The translations under genes and the position numbers were made by a program. Of a DNA stretch of 64,000 nucleotides, positions 27,880 to 37,724 are shown piece by piece. Under the pieces are notes generated by a model. It did no database searches and had not been told where the DNA came from. It worked only from the letters and a program-made list of their open reading frames with translations. Source of the DNA: Caldalkalibacillus mannanilyticus JCM 10596 (lineage in GTDB: Bacteria; Bacillota; Bacilli; Caldalkalibacillales; JCM-10596); contig NZ_BAMO01000005.1 in assembly GCF_000615945.1 (NCBI RefSeq), positions 89,013 through 153,012 on the forward strand, given 5' to 3'. The first letter of the stretch is position 1, and each line of letters opens with the position of its first letter.

Positions 27880-27931
27880 AAAAACCAATTAGGTAGGCAG
27901 ATGAATTTTTTTCATCTGTCTACCTAATTGG
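27880..27931 (-). terminator. Long perfect-hairpin terminator
   Basis: CCAATTAGGTAGGCAGATGA pairs with TTCATCTGTCTACCTAATTGG, 20 pairs with one mismatch, and on the minus strand is followed by a T-rich run. It lies after the zinc-ribbon/HhH gene. The 280-base spacer here holds no gene. Confidence 0.75.
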
Positions 27932-27973
27932 GAGCTTATCAAAGAAAAATCAGCTTTCACTAATTACTACACA

Positions 27974-28267
27974 TTATTTTTCTTTAAATGATAAACCAGC
28001 TTTTTCTAATGAAATTCTCAAAATTGGTAAGGAAGCTGGTCCAATACCATGGATTTTTAGAATTTCTTTTTCGGTGTACATTGAGAGCTTTTGCAAAGTA
28101 TCAATTCCTTCGTGAACTAAAGCATTTCTGGCAGGTGAACTTAGTTTCGATAGAAAGCCACTTTCAGGTTTATTCTCCTGATCACAAGTAGGGCAACTTG
28201 GACAGTCACTACTTTTGTAATACTTATGTCCTTTTTCACAAACTCTTAAGCTTTTTTCTGCTTTCAA
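27974..28267 (-). CDS. Small protein: N-terminal Cys cluster plus RNA polymerase alpha-CTD-like helix-hairpin-helix
   Basis: 97 residues. Residues 10-28 carry Cys/His pairs (CEKGH, CPSCPTC) that look like a zinc ribbon. Residues 40-95 match the alpha C-terminal domain / HhH fold: LSSPARNALVHEGIDTLQKL, EILKIHGIGPASLPILRISL. Proteins with this plan are annotated only as alpha-CTD-domain proteins; DNA binding is likely, but the partner is unknown. It lies 54 bases downstream of rlmCD on the same strand and could be co-transcribed. Confidence 0.75.
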   Translation of the reverse strand: MKAEKSLRVCEKGHKYYKSSDCPSCPTCDQENKPESGFLSKLSSPARNALVHEGIDTLQKLSMYTEKEILKIHGIGPASLPILRISLEKAGLSFKEK

Positions 28268-28321
28268 TACAACCCCTCCTACTAATTATTGCTAAAAAAG
28301 ATTCCGCTGTTACAACCCTTA

Positions 28322-29707
28322 TTAACCTTTCCGTACGAGTAGTGAACAACACTCCACATGGCTCGTATGCGGAAACATATCCACCGGCTGAATCTCCTTC
28401 GTTTCAAATCCCCCTTGCTCTAGGACCTTCAAATCCCTTGCTAGCGTGGACGGATTACAGGATACATACACAATCCGCTGCGGTTTCATCTCAATCATTG
28501 TTTCCAATAGAGCGATATCACAGCCTTTTCGCGGAGGGTCAACGACAATCACATCTGGAGCCAGACCCTGCGCCTTCCACCAAGGAATGACCTTCTCTGC
28601 TTCCCCTACTGCAAACTCTACATTCTCTATGCCGTTCAGCTTCGCATTCCTTTTCGCATCTGCAATGGCTTCTGGAACGATTTCTACACCAAGTACCTTC
28701 TTTGCTTTTTGTGCAAGGAAGAGGGATATTGTACCGATTCCACAGTAAGCATCAATCACTATTTCATTCCCTGTCAAATCCGCATAGTCTAAGGCTTTAT
28801 CATAGAGCACCTTGGTTTGAACAGGATTCACCTGATAGAAGGATCTTGCCGATATGGCAAATTGAATGTCGCCAATCGAATCGTAAATATATTCTTCTCC
28901 CCAGAGTACTTTCGTTTCTGCTCCGAAGATAACGTTGGTTTTCTTCGTATTAATATTCTGTACAAGACTTTTTAATTGTGGGAACTCTTCTCTTATCCCT
29001 TGGACCAGCTCTTCCTGCCGAGGAATCTCATCTCCATTGGTGACCAGTACAATCATGACCTCTCCACTGCTGAAGCCATACTTAATAACGACATGCCTTA
29101 ACAAGCCTTGATGTCCTTCCTCCTGATAAGCTCGAAGCCCTAAGCGGTAGGCAATCTCCTTCACCTTCTGTACCGCTTGGTCGTTTTGCTCATGCTGAAT
29201 GAGGCATTCTTTCATTTCAATAATCTCATGGGTTCCTTGCTTGTAGAAACCACCCACAAGCCCTCCCTCCTGCTCTCCAATCGGAACCTGTGCCTTGTTA
29301 CGATACCTCCAAGGATTCTCCATGCCTAGTGTAGGGTGGATCATAACCTTCTCTAGGTCAAGCCCAGCGATTCGTTTCATATTATCTGCCACCTGCTGTT
29401 GCTTCTGCTTCAATTGCTCCTCATAGGACAAATGCTGCAATTGACAGCCTCCGCATTGCTGAAAGATGGTACAGGAGGGCTCTACACGATGCTCACTTTC
29501 CTTGATAATCTCTAGAAGTCTGCCGACAGCAAAATTCTTTTTGACTAAAATAATCTTAACCTTCACCTGTTCCTGAGGAAGAGCATCCTTCACAAATATC
29601 GTAAAGCCTTCGTGTTTTCCAACCCCCATTCCTTCATGAGTTAAGCCATCAATATGGAGTTCTATGTAATCATTTTTGCGAACGGGAATCATTTTTTCTG
29701 CTTTCAT
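28322..29707 (-). CDS. rlmCD: 23S rRNA (uracil-C5)-methyltransferase RlmCD
   Basis: 461-residue SAM-dependent RNA m5U methyltransferase, the YefA-type enzyme that modifies U747 and U1939 in 23S rRNA of Gram-positives. N-terminal TRAM domain (about 10-68), iron-sulfur Cys79, Cys85, Cys88 and Cys168 ([16 protein letters not shown]), SAM motif [21 protein letters not shown] and the catalytic motif [13 protein letters not shown]. Intact. A decayed fragment of a second copy lies at 31405-31515. The gene is part of the dagK-rlmCD neighbourhood seen in Bacillus. Confidence 0.93.
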   Translation of the reverse strand: MKAEKMIPVRKNDYIELHIDGLTHEGMGVGKHEGFTIFVKDALPQEQVKVKIILVKKNFAVGRLLEIIKESEHRVEPSCTIFQQCGGCQLQHLSYEEQLKQKQQQVADNMKRIAGLDLEKVMIHPTLGMENPWRYRNKAQVPIGEQEGGLVGGFYKQGTHEIIEMKECLIQHEQNDQAVQKVKEIAYRLGLRAYQEEGHQGLLRHVVIKYGFSSGEVMIVLVTNGDEIPRQEELVQGIREEFPQLKSLVQNINTKKTNVIFGAETKVLWGEEYIYDSIGDIQFAISARSFYQVNPVQTKVLYDKALDYADLTGNEIVIDAYCGIGTISLFLAQKAKKVLGVEIVPEAIADAKRNAKLNGIENVEFAVGEAEKVIPWWKAQGLAPDVIVVDPPRKGCDIALLETMIEMKPQRIVYVSCNPSTLARDLKVLEQGGFETKEIQPVDMFPHTSHVECCSLLVRKG

Positions 29708-29898
29708 CTCTATTCAACTCTTTCTATGGTTCGTCGATCTACTAACGGAATTGTATCATAACTCTTCTGCAAAATAAAAATAGCACCACACAATAATAAA
29801 ATCTAGGAACTATTCACTTTAGCCGATCTTGCAAGTTTCTATTTGCGTAAGTAAGGAGAGCAATCTCCAAATATAAATTGGACAAATTTTAAAAGGTA

Positions 29899-31367
29899 TT
29901 AACTTATTCCTCTTTTAGTAATAAACAGCTGTAAAATTCCTACTAGCACTCTTATAAATATAGATACAGCTAATATTTTACCTATTCCAGGGCTTACTAT
30001 TGGCACGATGTGTATACTCAGTAAATAGGTGATGTACACTAAAGCTAGGCTAACTGCACATTTTACTAGAAACTGAGTTTTGTTTTTCAAATCAAGGATT
30101 CCTCTCTTACCCATTTTCAAAGCTTTATATAATTGGAGTAATATAAGTACAGACCATAACATTAAAACTGAGGACATTGAAACTATAGCAGCATTTACTT
30201 TATGACCTAACTTGTCAAGGACATGTTTCTCTTGAAACACTTTATAATACCAAGAACTCAACACTTCATTAATTAGATATGTGCCATTATCACCATTAGT
30301 TAATATCACAACTCCATCTCCGGTATTAGGCGCTAGTGAGAAATTTGCTTTCCAGCCCTTGTTACCTCCATCATGAGCAACTAAAAGTCTGTTGTTTTTA
30401 TCAGTGTTTACAAAATGACCTAGTGCTGTAGTTTCATAGATAAACCCTTCTAACCCTCCAATTTCTAATACAGGCTATACATCTCTCGAATTGTCTCCTG
30501 TCTTAAGAAATAATCATCTTCATAATTATCAATTTCTGTAATTACGAATTTACTCAGATCCTCAATGGTTGTATATAACCCTGCTGCTGCCTTTTCTATA
30601 AACAAATAGTTTGGCAGTAACTCTAAGTTTGTATTGTATGCCTTAGCCGTTCTATGATGAAGCTTCTCTATCCACTTAAAACTACTGTCCTCCATGCCTA
30701 AAGGAGTAAGTACTGCTTCATCCATATAAGTAGCAAATTCTTTGCCAGTTACCTCTTCGATTAACAGCTGCAGCAAATTATATCCTCCACCAGAATAAAA
30801 ATATTTGGTTCCTGGTTCATCAATCAATTCAACTGGCTGAGAACCTCCACCAATTCCACTAAGAGACTGTTCTAATGATGGCAGCTCATTAACTGGTTCA
30901 TATCCCGGATAACCTCCTCCTCTGGATAGTCCTGCTGTATGACTTAACAACCTTCTGATCGTAACCCCATTCTTGTTATATTTCGACTCAGGAATTTGCC
31001 ATCTTGTTATGTATTTCTCGATAGGGTCATCCAAGTTTAATATATCATCTTCTACGAGTTTCATTATTCCAAGAGCAGTAACTGATTTTGAGATAGATGC
31101 CACTTGGAAAACGGTATCTTTATGTATTTCAATTTTTTCTTCAACATCTGCATACCCAAAAGTACCTATCCATCTGAGTTCACCATTTTCTATTAATGCT
31201 ATTGATGCTCCAGGTATATTGTATTTTTTTAATAAAATAGGAGTTTTTGTTTCCAAATTTTCAATCATGCCGTGAATATCTTCATTTTTTGTTAAATTGT
31301 TATAATCTAGAAAAAATGGAGTAATCAACACAATTAAAAATAATCCGAAAATGATCAACTTCCTCAT
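29899..31367 (-). CDS. Beta-lactamase-family serine hydrolase with C-terminal membrane helices (apparent frameshift)
   Basis: Joined length about 489 residues. An N-terminal signal anchor (IIFGLFLIVLITPFF) leads to an extracellular serine hydrolase domain: SxxK in QVASISKSVTALG, the Y-x-G/N region YFYSGGGYNLL, and HDGGNKGWKANFSLAP for the HxG motif. The first frame stops at 30465 after REMYSLY. The next frame continues VLEIGGLEGFIYETTALGHF and, from about 30309, ends in three helices (VSMSSVLMLWSVLILLQLY, FLVKCAVSLALVYITYLLSI, a last near KILAVSIF). One missing base near 30472-30476 restores the frame. This plan is common in FmtA/PbpE-like Bacillus hydrolases; the substrate is unknown. Confidence 0.8.
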
Positions 31368-31404
31368 ATCTTAGCCCCCATACAAGTATTTGTCCCAAAA
31401 CTAA

Positions 31405-31515
31405 AGAACATTTTGACAGCCACCACATTGCTGAAAAATGGTGCAGGCATCCTTCACAAAAATCGTAAAACCTTCGTGCTTACCAACTCCCATTCCTTCA
31501 TGGGTTAATTTATGC
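31405..31515 (-). pseudogene. Remnant of a second rlmCD-like gene, internally deleted
   Basis: 31405-31438 resembles the rlmCD Cys-cluster region (about 29446-29475), and 31446-31515 resembles its TRAM-domain start (about 29585-29645). The 110 or so bases between them in rlmCD are absent, the join lying at a shared CAGG/GCATCC. No open frame remains. Several bases differ from rlmCD, so it is an old copy, not an assembly repeat. Confidence 0.7.
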
Positions 31516-31547
31516 AGCCAAGATGATATACTTGCCGATAGTACAGC

Positions 31548-31583
31548 AAAAAACCTGATTCAGCTTTTTCTGCTGAAAACAGG
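31548..31583 (-). terminator. Intrinsic terminator of the DUF1002 gene
   Basis: On the minus strand CCTGTTTTCAGC-agaaaaa-GCTGAATCAGG is followed by TTTTTT, just downstream of the stop at 31607. Confidence 0.75.
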
Positions 31584-31606
31584 CTTCTTCTATGCGTATT
31601 TCTTGA

Positions 31607-32497
31607 TTAGGCAAATAAGGTCTTCACTCGATCGATCAGCGCGATAATAAAATCTAAGAACTGACGAATCATGCCTCGTGTATCTTCACGGTTTAAGAAA
31701 TCGTCCAGGTTATCTCGGATGTTTTGAAGCTGTTTTCCGACCTGATCCCAGTTAATATTTAAGCCTTTTAATCTTTTTAAGAGATGAATCAAAGATTGTA
31801 TGTCTTGCTCATTCAGTGAAACTCCTATTTCAGAAGCCACCTGCTGAATTAAGTTACGGTAGTCTTCATCGGTTTCAAGAGTCGTGTTGCCTAAGGCTTC
31901 TTTTAACCTCATCATCAGCTCTGCCGCCTCTTCTTGTCCAATGCTTTCGCCTAATTCGGCGGTACGAACCATTTCTTCATTCGCCACTTGCTTCTGCTCT
32001 TCGCTAATTTCAATATCTGCGGCGATTTCAAACGCCTTTAATAATCCTGTCAGACCTGCTGTTCCTGATACAAGAAAAGGAGCCGTAACATAAACATCTG
32101 CATCCGTCACCCCAGCCGTTGCTAAGGCATTGGCAAACATCGCTTCTGTGACCCAGCTAATGTTTTTGGTTGTCACATTGATACCTGAGCCTTCTGGCGT
32201 TAAGGTAATCTTGACAGAAGAAATCGCTCTTGTCCCAATTTTATCCTTGCTAATATATTTCCCTAGATATTGATGCTCCTCCTTGTTTGAAACAAAAATG
32301 ATTTCAGTTTGCTCGTCTACACCCATTTCTTGTAGCATTTTCTTGCGTTGGTCGTCATTTAGATTTTCACCTAGTGTAACAACTGTTCTTCCTTCAATCT
32401 TATCTGCTGATGCCGCCAGTGGAAAGAATACCCAAACCATAGAAATAAGAGCGAGTATCGCTGTCCAGCGTTTTATTTTTTTATTTAAAAATATCAT
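31607..32497 (-). CDS. Secreted DUF1002 (YpuA-like) protein
   Basis: 296 residues. A signal peptide ends near LAASA at about residue 31. The body has the DUF1002 order: VVTLGENLNDDQRKKMLQEM at the start, SSVKITLTPEGSGINVTTKN in the middle and a helical C-terminal part with leucine-rich heptads ending RQFLDFIIALIDRVKTLF. The family is widespread in spore-forming Firmicutes and has no proven function. Single gene with its own terminator. Confidence 0.85.
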   Translation of the reverse strand: MIFLNKKIKRWTAILALISMVWVFFPLAASADKIEGRTVVTLGENLNDDQRKKMLQEMGVDEQTEIIFVSNKEEHQYLGKYISKDKIGTRAISSVKITLTPEGSGINVTTKNISWVTEAMFANALATAGVTDADVYVTAPFLVSGTAGLTGLLKAFEIAADIEISEEQKQVANEEMVRTAELGESIGQEEAAELMMRLKEALGNTTLETDEDYRNLIQQVASEIGVSLNEQDIQSLIHLLKRLKGLNINWDQVGKQLQNIRDNLDDFLNREDTRGMIRQFLDFIIALIDRVKTLFA

Positions 32498-32559
32498 CTT
32501 TTATTCCTCCTTCAATTCCTAACACGTCCATTATACTTATTCGTATTAGTTTATCCATT

Positions 32560-33443
32560 TTAGTGGGGGGTTAAAATACTCAAATGCTTATGCATCACTT
32601 TAAAATGTCCTGGAAGCTGCCCCCCTAGCTCCCCATCTAAGTTAAGTTGTACAAGGTTATCTGAGGTGACCTGTAGCTCTGCTGTTTGAAAATAGATGAC
32701 TCGCTCATCGTCTAAATGCTCTCCTCGTACAGCATGAGTGGCGAGCTTAATAAATTCAGGAGTGCTTGTTTTCTTAACCACAAGGACATCAAAATATCCG
32801 TCCTGCAAATCAGCTTTAGGGGTAAGGCGCTCGAATCCACCGATCGAGTGACTATTCGCCACTAAAAACATCATGATTTCATCATCAATGCTTTTTTCTC
32901 TGGATTCTATCTTCATTCTAGCTGGCTTTAATTGGACCAGCTTTTCAATCCCCTTCATATAGTAGGCAAGCTGCCCAAGAACGGTTTTTAATTTACTAGG
33001 CACTTCATAGGTTAGCTCTGTTAAGGTTCCTCCACCCGCAATATTAATAAAGTATTGATCATTCACCTTCCCAATGTCAATCTCTTTCTTATGTCCTCGA
33101 ATCAGAATTTCACAGGCTTTATCTATATCTCGAGGGATGCCTAAGGCTCTGGCGAAATCATTCGTCGTTCCAGCAGGAATAATTCCTAGTGTAGGGCGAA
33201 TTTGTAATGGTGCTAAGCCATTAATGACTTCATAGAGAGTTCCATCTCCACCAGCAGCCACTACCAGATCAAAGCCTCTTTCAGCAGCGGCTTTAGCAGC
33301 ATGGGTCGCATCTGCTTTTCCCTTGGTTGCATGGCAGGAGGTTTCATACCCTGCTCCTTCTAAGCGGTCTAGTATATGTAACACATTCTTTTTTATTAAT
33401 TCTCTTCCGAAGAAGGGTTGTATATGATTCTAGCTCTCTGCAT
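32560..33443 (-). CDS. dagK: Diacylglycerol kinase DagK/DgkB (apparent frameshift near N-terminus)
   Basis: Soluble lipid kinase that recycles diacylglycerol from lipoteichoic acid synthesis; the Bacillus dgkB gene is essential. The long frame starts at 33384 with MLHILDRLEGAGYE, lacking the usual first 25 residues. They are encoded just upstream in another frame: MQRARIIYNPSS from an ATG at 33443 preceded by AGGTG, then GRELIKKNV in the main frame. One missing base at 33408-33412 rejoins the nucleotide-binding strand. Core motifs are present: AAGGDGTLYEVINGL, PAGTTNDFARALGIP, NLDGE. Full length about 294 residues. Confidence 0.88.
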
Positions 33444-33584
33444 TCAATCACCTAGATATCCTTGTATTTTTTTAACATCTACCCTATATCATATCCATTA
33501 AGAATCAGCTTGTCATCCTCATTTTATGAACTTTGCTAGAAAATTATCATTATTTTTTCTTTCCTCCTGATGAAATCATTTCTC

Positions 33585-33613
33585 TTGACATGACTAAATA
33601 AATAATATATATT
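33585..33613 (+). promoter_or_regulatory. Promoter of the nitroreductase gene
   Basis: TTGACA (33585-33590), a 17-base spacer, TATATT (33608-33613): a good SigA-type promoter on the plus strand, about 115 bases ahead of the start codon. Confidence 0.65.
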
Positions 33614-33647
33614 AAATTACAATAAGTAAGTAACATATTAAAGGTAA

Positions 33648-33681
33648 TATTCGAACAAAAAGTATTTCTTTTGTTTGAATA
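33648..33681 (+). repeat. Long inverted repeat in the nitroreductase leader
   Basis: TATTCGAACAAAA (33648-33660) and TTTTGTTTGAATA (33669-33681) are inverted with one mismatch around an eight-base spacer; outer bases (AAGGT... and ...ACCTT) extend the symmetry. It lies downstream of the promoter and upstream of the ribosome-binding site, so it could be a redox-regulator operator or an mRNA hairpin. Confidence 0.6.
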
Positions 33682-33726
33682 GACCTTTTAAAGTTAGCAG
33701 AACTTATATACCAAGGAGGAATGACT

Positions 33727-34347
33727 ATGTCCATCAAAACAAAAAATGTCTTATCTGTTAAAGAAGCGATAGAATCTAGAAAAAGTATTAGAAAATATGT
33801 TCAAGCTCCTATGTCACAAGAAGAGCTTCAAGAGGTATTGAGCTTAGTTCAGTTAGCACCAAGTGCTTGGAATCTACAGCCTTGGAGATTTCACGTGATC
33901 ACCGATTCCGCTTTGAAGGAAAAACTACAAGAAGCTGCCTACGGTCAGCAGCAAGTGACTTCAGCTCCAGCCGTCATTGTCGTGACCAGTGATATGGAGG
34001 ATGTTTTGGCTCATTTAGAGGAAACTGTCCATCCTGGATACGCCGAGGATCAGAAGCAAGGACATATCGACAATATGAACTCCATTTTTGGAGCCATGAG
34101 TGTGGAAGAGCGAGGACAATGGGGACTAACCCAAACAAATATCGCTCTAGGATTTTTGCTTGTTGCCGCTCAAGGTTTAGGCTATTCCACAGTTCCAATG
34201 CTTGGCTTTGATCAAGCGAAGGTTCGTGAGCTATTAGGGCTTCCAGAGCATGTCTTATTTGCTGGTATTGTTCCTATTGGTGTTGGTGCTGAGGAAGGGT
34301 ATCCTCATCATCGTTTTTCTCTTGATAAGATCGTTACTTATAAATAA
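33727..34347 (+). CDS. Nitroreductase-family flavoprotein
   Basis: 206 residues of an FMN-dependent NAD(P)H oxidoreductase: [19 protein letters not shown], the FMN-binding [36 protein letters not shown] and [16 protein letters not shown] directly abuts the ATG at 33721, so the second ATG at 33727 has better spacing and is chosen. Members reduce nitro compounds or quinones. Plus-strand single gene among minus-strand neighbours, with its own promoter and a long inverted repeat in its leader. Confidence 0.85.
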   Translation: MSIKTKNVLSVKEAIESRKSIRKYVQAPMSQEELQEVLSLVQLAPSAWNLQPWRFHVITDSALKEKLQEAAYGQQQVTSAPAVIVVTSDMEDVLAHLEETVHPGYAEDQKQGHIDNMNSIFGAMSVEERGQWGLTQTNIALGFLLVAAQGLGYSTVPMLGFDQAKVRELLGLPEHVLFAGIVPIGVGAEEGYPHHRFSLDKIVTYK

Positions 34348-34369
34348 GGAATTATAGAAAAAATGTGTT

Positions 34370-34431
34370 AAAAAAGCCTCTCTTACGCGTGAAGTCATGG
34401 ATGATGACATCACGATCAGAGAGGCTTTTTT
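34370..34431. terminator. Strong bidirectional terminator between nitroreductase and gatB
   Basis: AAAAAAGCCTCTC (34370-34382) pairs with GAGAGGCTTTTTT (34419-34431); an inner GTGA...TCAC hairpin lies between. A and T runs flank both sides, serving both convergent genes. Confidence 0.85.
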
Positions 34432-34449
34432 CATTTCACTATGATTTTC

Positions 34450-35883
34450 TTATCTCTTGACGATCTCTTCTTTTAATAATTTGTTCACCACTCCAGGGTT
34501 TGCTTTCCCCTTTGTTTCTTTCATGATTTGTCCCACAAGGAAGCCTATTGCTTTCTCTTTCCCTGCCTTATAATCGTCCACAGATTGCTGATTATTGTCT
34601 AAGACCTGATTCACAATCTTAATTAATTCACTCTCATCACTGATTTGAACAAGCCCTTTGTCCTTCACGATTTGTTCAGGGTCTCCGCCTTTTTCTACCA
34701 GATCATTGAAGATGGTTTTGGCGATTTTTCCACTGATGGTTCCTTTTTCGATCAAGGATACCAGCTTCCCTAGGCTTTCTGGCGTTAGAGCAAGATCCTC
34801 CAGCTCTTTCTTATTGGCATTGAGGTATCCTAATACTTCCCCCATGATCCAGTTGGCTGCTTGCTTCGCATCCTTACAATGCTTGGTCGACTCATCGAAG
34901 AAGTCTGCCACTGACTTCTGAGAGGTGATGACACCTGCATCATAGCTGCTTAAGCCAAACTGTTCGATATAGCGCGCTTTTCGAGCATCTGGAAGCTCTG
35001 GAATCGTCGAGCGAATCGCTTCGAGCATCTCTTCACTAATCTGCATACGCACCAAATCAGGATCTGGGAAATAACGATAATCATGAGCTTCTTCTTTTCC
35101 ACGCATGACTTTGGTTTCTCCGCGAACATCATCCCAGCGTCTGGTTTCTTGAACAACCTCTCCACCTGATAGAATCACTTCCGCTTGGCGCTTTTCTTCG
35201 TACTCCAAGCCCTTCTGCACTCCTTTGAAGGTGTTCATGTTCTTCAGCTCAGTACGTGTCCCGAATTCCTTTTGTCCAAATGGGCGGATAGAGATATTGG
35301 CATCACAGCGCAGTGAGCCCTCTTCCATCTTACAATCAGATACTTCTGTATATTGAAGAATGGCTTTGAGCTTTTCTAGATAAGCATACGCCTCTTCTGG
35401 GTTTCTTAAATCTGCTTCAGACACAATTTCAACTAAGGGGGTTCCCACTCGATTAAAATCAACTAGCGAGTAGTTTTCGCCTTCAACGTGAGTTAATTTA
35501 CCTGCATCCTCTTCTAGGTGAAGACGATTGATGCGGATACGTTTCTTTTCCCCATTGACTTCAATATCGATCCAGCCATTTTGTCCGATCGGTTTATCAT
35601 ATTGAGAGATTTGATACGCCTTGGGTGAATCAGGATAAAAGTAGTTTTTGCGATCAAACTTACTATCCATCGAAATCTCACAATTTAAAGCTAGTGCCGC
35701 TTTAATCGCATATTCTAAGGCGGTTTGATTCAATACAGGCAGTACACCTGGATGCCCTAAACAGACGGGGCAGGTATGTGAATTGGGAGGAGCCCCAAAT
35801 TCCGTAGAACAATTACAAAAGATTTTCGTTGAGGTGCTTAATTCTGAGTGAACCTCTAAGCCTATGACCGTTTCAAATTTCAT
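34450..35883 (-). CDS. gatB: Asp-tRNA(Asn)/Glu-tRNA(Gln) amidotransferase subunit B
   Basis: 477 residues, intact. GatB binds the mischarged tRNA and activates its acyl group by phosphorylation. [12 protein letters not shown] and the Zn-type site FCNCSTEFG...[17 protein letters not shown] are at the N-terminus, [15 protein letters not shown] in the catalytic cradle, and the YqeY-like tail domain ends [13 protein letters not shown]. Its ATG overlaps the gatA stop by four bases. The gene order gatC-gatA-gatB is the standard Bacillus operon. Confidence 0.96.
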   Translation of the reverse strand: MKFETVIGLEVHSELSTSTKIFCNCSTEFGAPPNSHTCPVCLGHPGVLPVLNQTALEYAIKAALALNCEISMDSKFDRKNYFYPDSPKAYQISQYDKPIGQNGWIDIEVNGEKKRIRINRLHLEEDAGKLTHVEGENYSLVDFNRVGTPLVEIVSEADLRNPEEAYAYLEKLKAILQYTEVSDCKMEEGSLRCDANISIRPFGQKEFGTRTELKNMNTFKGVQKGLEYEEKRQAEVILSGGEVVQETRRWDDVRGETKVMRGKEEAHDYRYFPDPDLVRMQISEEMLEAIRSTIPELPDARKARYIEQFGLSSYDAGVITSQKSVADFFDESTKHCKDAKQAANWIMGEVLGYLNANKKELEDLALTPESLGKLVSLIEKGTISGKIAKTIFNDLVEKGGDPEQIVKDKGLVQISDESELIKIVNQVLDNNQQSVDDYKAGKEKAIGFLVGQIMKETKGKANPGVVNKLLKEEIVKR

Positions 35884-37352
35884 TTTGACTCCCCTCCTAA
35901 TTGCGGACGAGCGAGATGGTGCTCTGTTTTTTGTTCGTAGGCATGTGCCACACGTAATAGCGTAGACTCGTCAAAAGCCTTCCCGATAATCTGTAAGCCC
36001 ACAGGAAGTCCGTTAGAGGCAAGTCCACAAGGAACACTAATCGCTGGAATACCAGCTAAGTTCATGGGGATGGTCAGTAGATCCTCCACGTACATCGTTA
36101 GCGGGTCCTCTGTTTTTTCCCCTAATTTAAATGCTGTGGTAGGCGCAGTCGGTCCAATAATGACATCATACTCTTCAAAAATCTTTTCGAAGTCCTGCTT
36201 GATCAAGGTACGAACCTTTTGAGCCTTAAGATAATACGCATCATAATAGCCTGAGCTTAAAGCATATGTTCCTAACATGATACGACGCTTTACCTCATCT
36301 CCAAAGCCTTGGCTTCTTGTTTCCTTGTACATCTCTAGCAAGCTAGTAGCTTGATCCGCTCGAACACCATAACGAACGCCATCATAGCGTGCCAGATTGG
36401 AAGATGCTTCAGAGGAGGAAATGATGTAATAAGTAGGAACCGCATACTCTGAATGAGGCAGTGACACCTCTGACCAGCTTGCTCCCATTCCCTCTAAGAC
36501 CTTTAATGCTTCTAGGACTTTCTCTCTTACCTCAGGATGAACACCTTCTCCTACATACTCTTTAGGTACAGCGATCTTCAAGCCTTGAATATCCCCAGAT
36601 AGAGCTGATAAATAATCTGGAATCTCTACATTCGCCGAGGTGGAATCCTGACGATCATGCCCTGCAATGGCTTGTAAGACATAGGCTGCATCCTCCACAT
36701 TCTTCGTCAAAGGACCGATTTGATCTAAGGAGGAAGCAAAAGCAACCAAACCAAAGCGAGAAACAAGTCCATAGGTTGGCTTAAGCCCCACTACACCACA
36801 AAAAGCAGCAGGCTGTCGAATGGAGCCTCCTGTATCTGATCCTAAAGCATAATAAACCTCTCTTGCCGCTACAGCCGCTGCTGAGCCACCGCTTGAGCCA
36901 CCAGGAACATACTCTTGGTTCCATGGATTGCGTACGGGAGAAAAGCCTGAGTTCTCATTAGAGGAGCCCATCGCAAATTCATCCATGTTCACCTTTCCCA
37001 CGGTCACCGCTTGAGCTTCATTCAGCTTTTGCACAACCGTTGCATCGTAGACAGGCTCAAAATTAGCCAAAAGCTTACTCGCACATGTTGTTTTCAAGCC
37101 CTTTGTTGAAATATTATCCTTTATCCCTTGGGGTAAACCGAAAAGCAGTCCTCTTTCCGTACTATCTACCAGCTTGTCCAGCTCGGCGGCTCTTTGTTTG
37201 GCACCCTCGGCATCTACTGTAATAAAAGCTTGGATTTGCTGATCCACTTCAGCAATTCGTTGTAGGGATTCCTCTACTAATTCACTTACTGTAAGGGATT
37301 TGTCCTGCAAACGCTGGTGAATCTCCTGTAATCGTAAATCTAATAATGACAT
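35880..37352 (-). CDS. gatA: Asp-tRNA(Asn)/Glu-tRNA(Gln) amidotransferase subunit A
   Basis: 490-residue glutaminase of the amidase-signature family. The Ser-cisSer-Lys triad sits in [19 protein letters not shown] and [14 protein letters not shown]. It makes ammonia that is channelled to GatB. It starts 15 bases after gatC and its stop overlaps the gatB start, so the operon is tightly coupled. Confidence 0.97.
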   Translation of the reverse strand: MSLLDLRLQEIHQRLQDKSLTVSELVEESLQRIAEVDQQIQAFITVDAEGAKQRAAELDKLVDSTERGLLFGLPQGIKDNISTKGLKTTCASKLLANFEPVYDATVVQKLNEAQAVTVGKVNMDEFAMGSSNENSGFSPVRNPWNQEYVPGGSSGGSAAAVAAREVYYALGSDTGGSIRQPAAFCGVVGLKPTYGLVSRFGLVAFASSLDQIGPLTKNVEDAAYVLQAIAGHDRQDSTSANVEIPDYLSALSGDIQGLKIAVPKEYVGEGVHPEVREKVLEALKVLEGMGASWSEVSLPHSEYAVPTYYIISSSEASSNLARYDGVRYGVRADQATSLLEMYKETRSQGFGDEVKRRIMLGTYALSSGYYDAYYLKAQKVRTLIKQDFEKIFEEYDVIIGPTAPTTAFKLGEKTEDPLTMYVEDLLTIPMNLAGIPAISVPCGLASNGLPVGLQIIGKAFDESTLLRVAHAYEQKTEHHLARPQLGGESK

Positions 37353-37367
37353 GCTCTTTCCTCCTCT

Positions 37368-37655
37368 CTATAAAACACTTGGAACCTTCACTTGATTTTC
37401 TTCATGATCCGCTGTATTCTTCAATGCCTCTGTAACAGGCAGAGATGGTTTAACTTCATCCTTGCGAACAACATTATGTAAGGGAAGCACATGGCTCGTT
37501 GGCTCCACACCTTCCGTATCTAATTCATCTAACTTTTTAGCAAACGTAAGAATTGAGTCAAGATGCTTCGTAAATGTTTCTTTTTCCTCTTCACTCAGGC
37601 TTAGACGTGCTAAATGAGCGACATGCTCCACTTCTTTTTTTGTCATTGTACTCAT
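37368..37655 (-). CDS. gatC: Asp-tRNA(Asn)/Glu-tRNA(Gln) amidotransferase subunit C
   Basis: 95-residue stabilising subunit with VEHVAHLARLSLSEEE, LDELDTEGVEPTSHVLPL and the Arg/Asp-rich tail NVVRKDEVKPSLP. GGAGGGTG precedes the start. First gene of gatCAB. Confidence 0.95.
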   Translation of the reverse strand: MSTMTKKEVEHVAHLARLSLSEEEKETFTKHLDSILTFAKKLDELDTEGVEPTSHVLPLHNVVRKDEVKPSLPVTEALKNTADHEENQVKVPSVL

Positions 37656-37724
37656 GTTTCACCCTCCTACCCCTTTTTTTCACATTAAGATGATCATATC
37701 AAAGAACCCACTATTGATCAACTC

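Noticed and set aside
27880..27931. Inverted-repeat transposon end or MITE
   Set aside because: No second copy or target duplication is seen, and a T-rich run follows directly, so a terminator is simpler.
28198..28590. Plus-strand frame of 130 codons opposite rlmCD
   Set aside because: Antisense to the catalytic motifs of rlmCD, with no start signal or recognisable domain.
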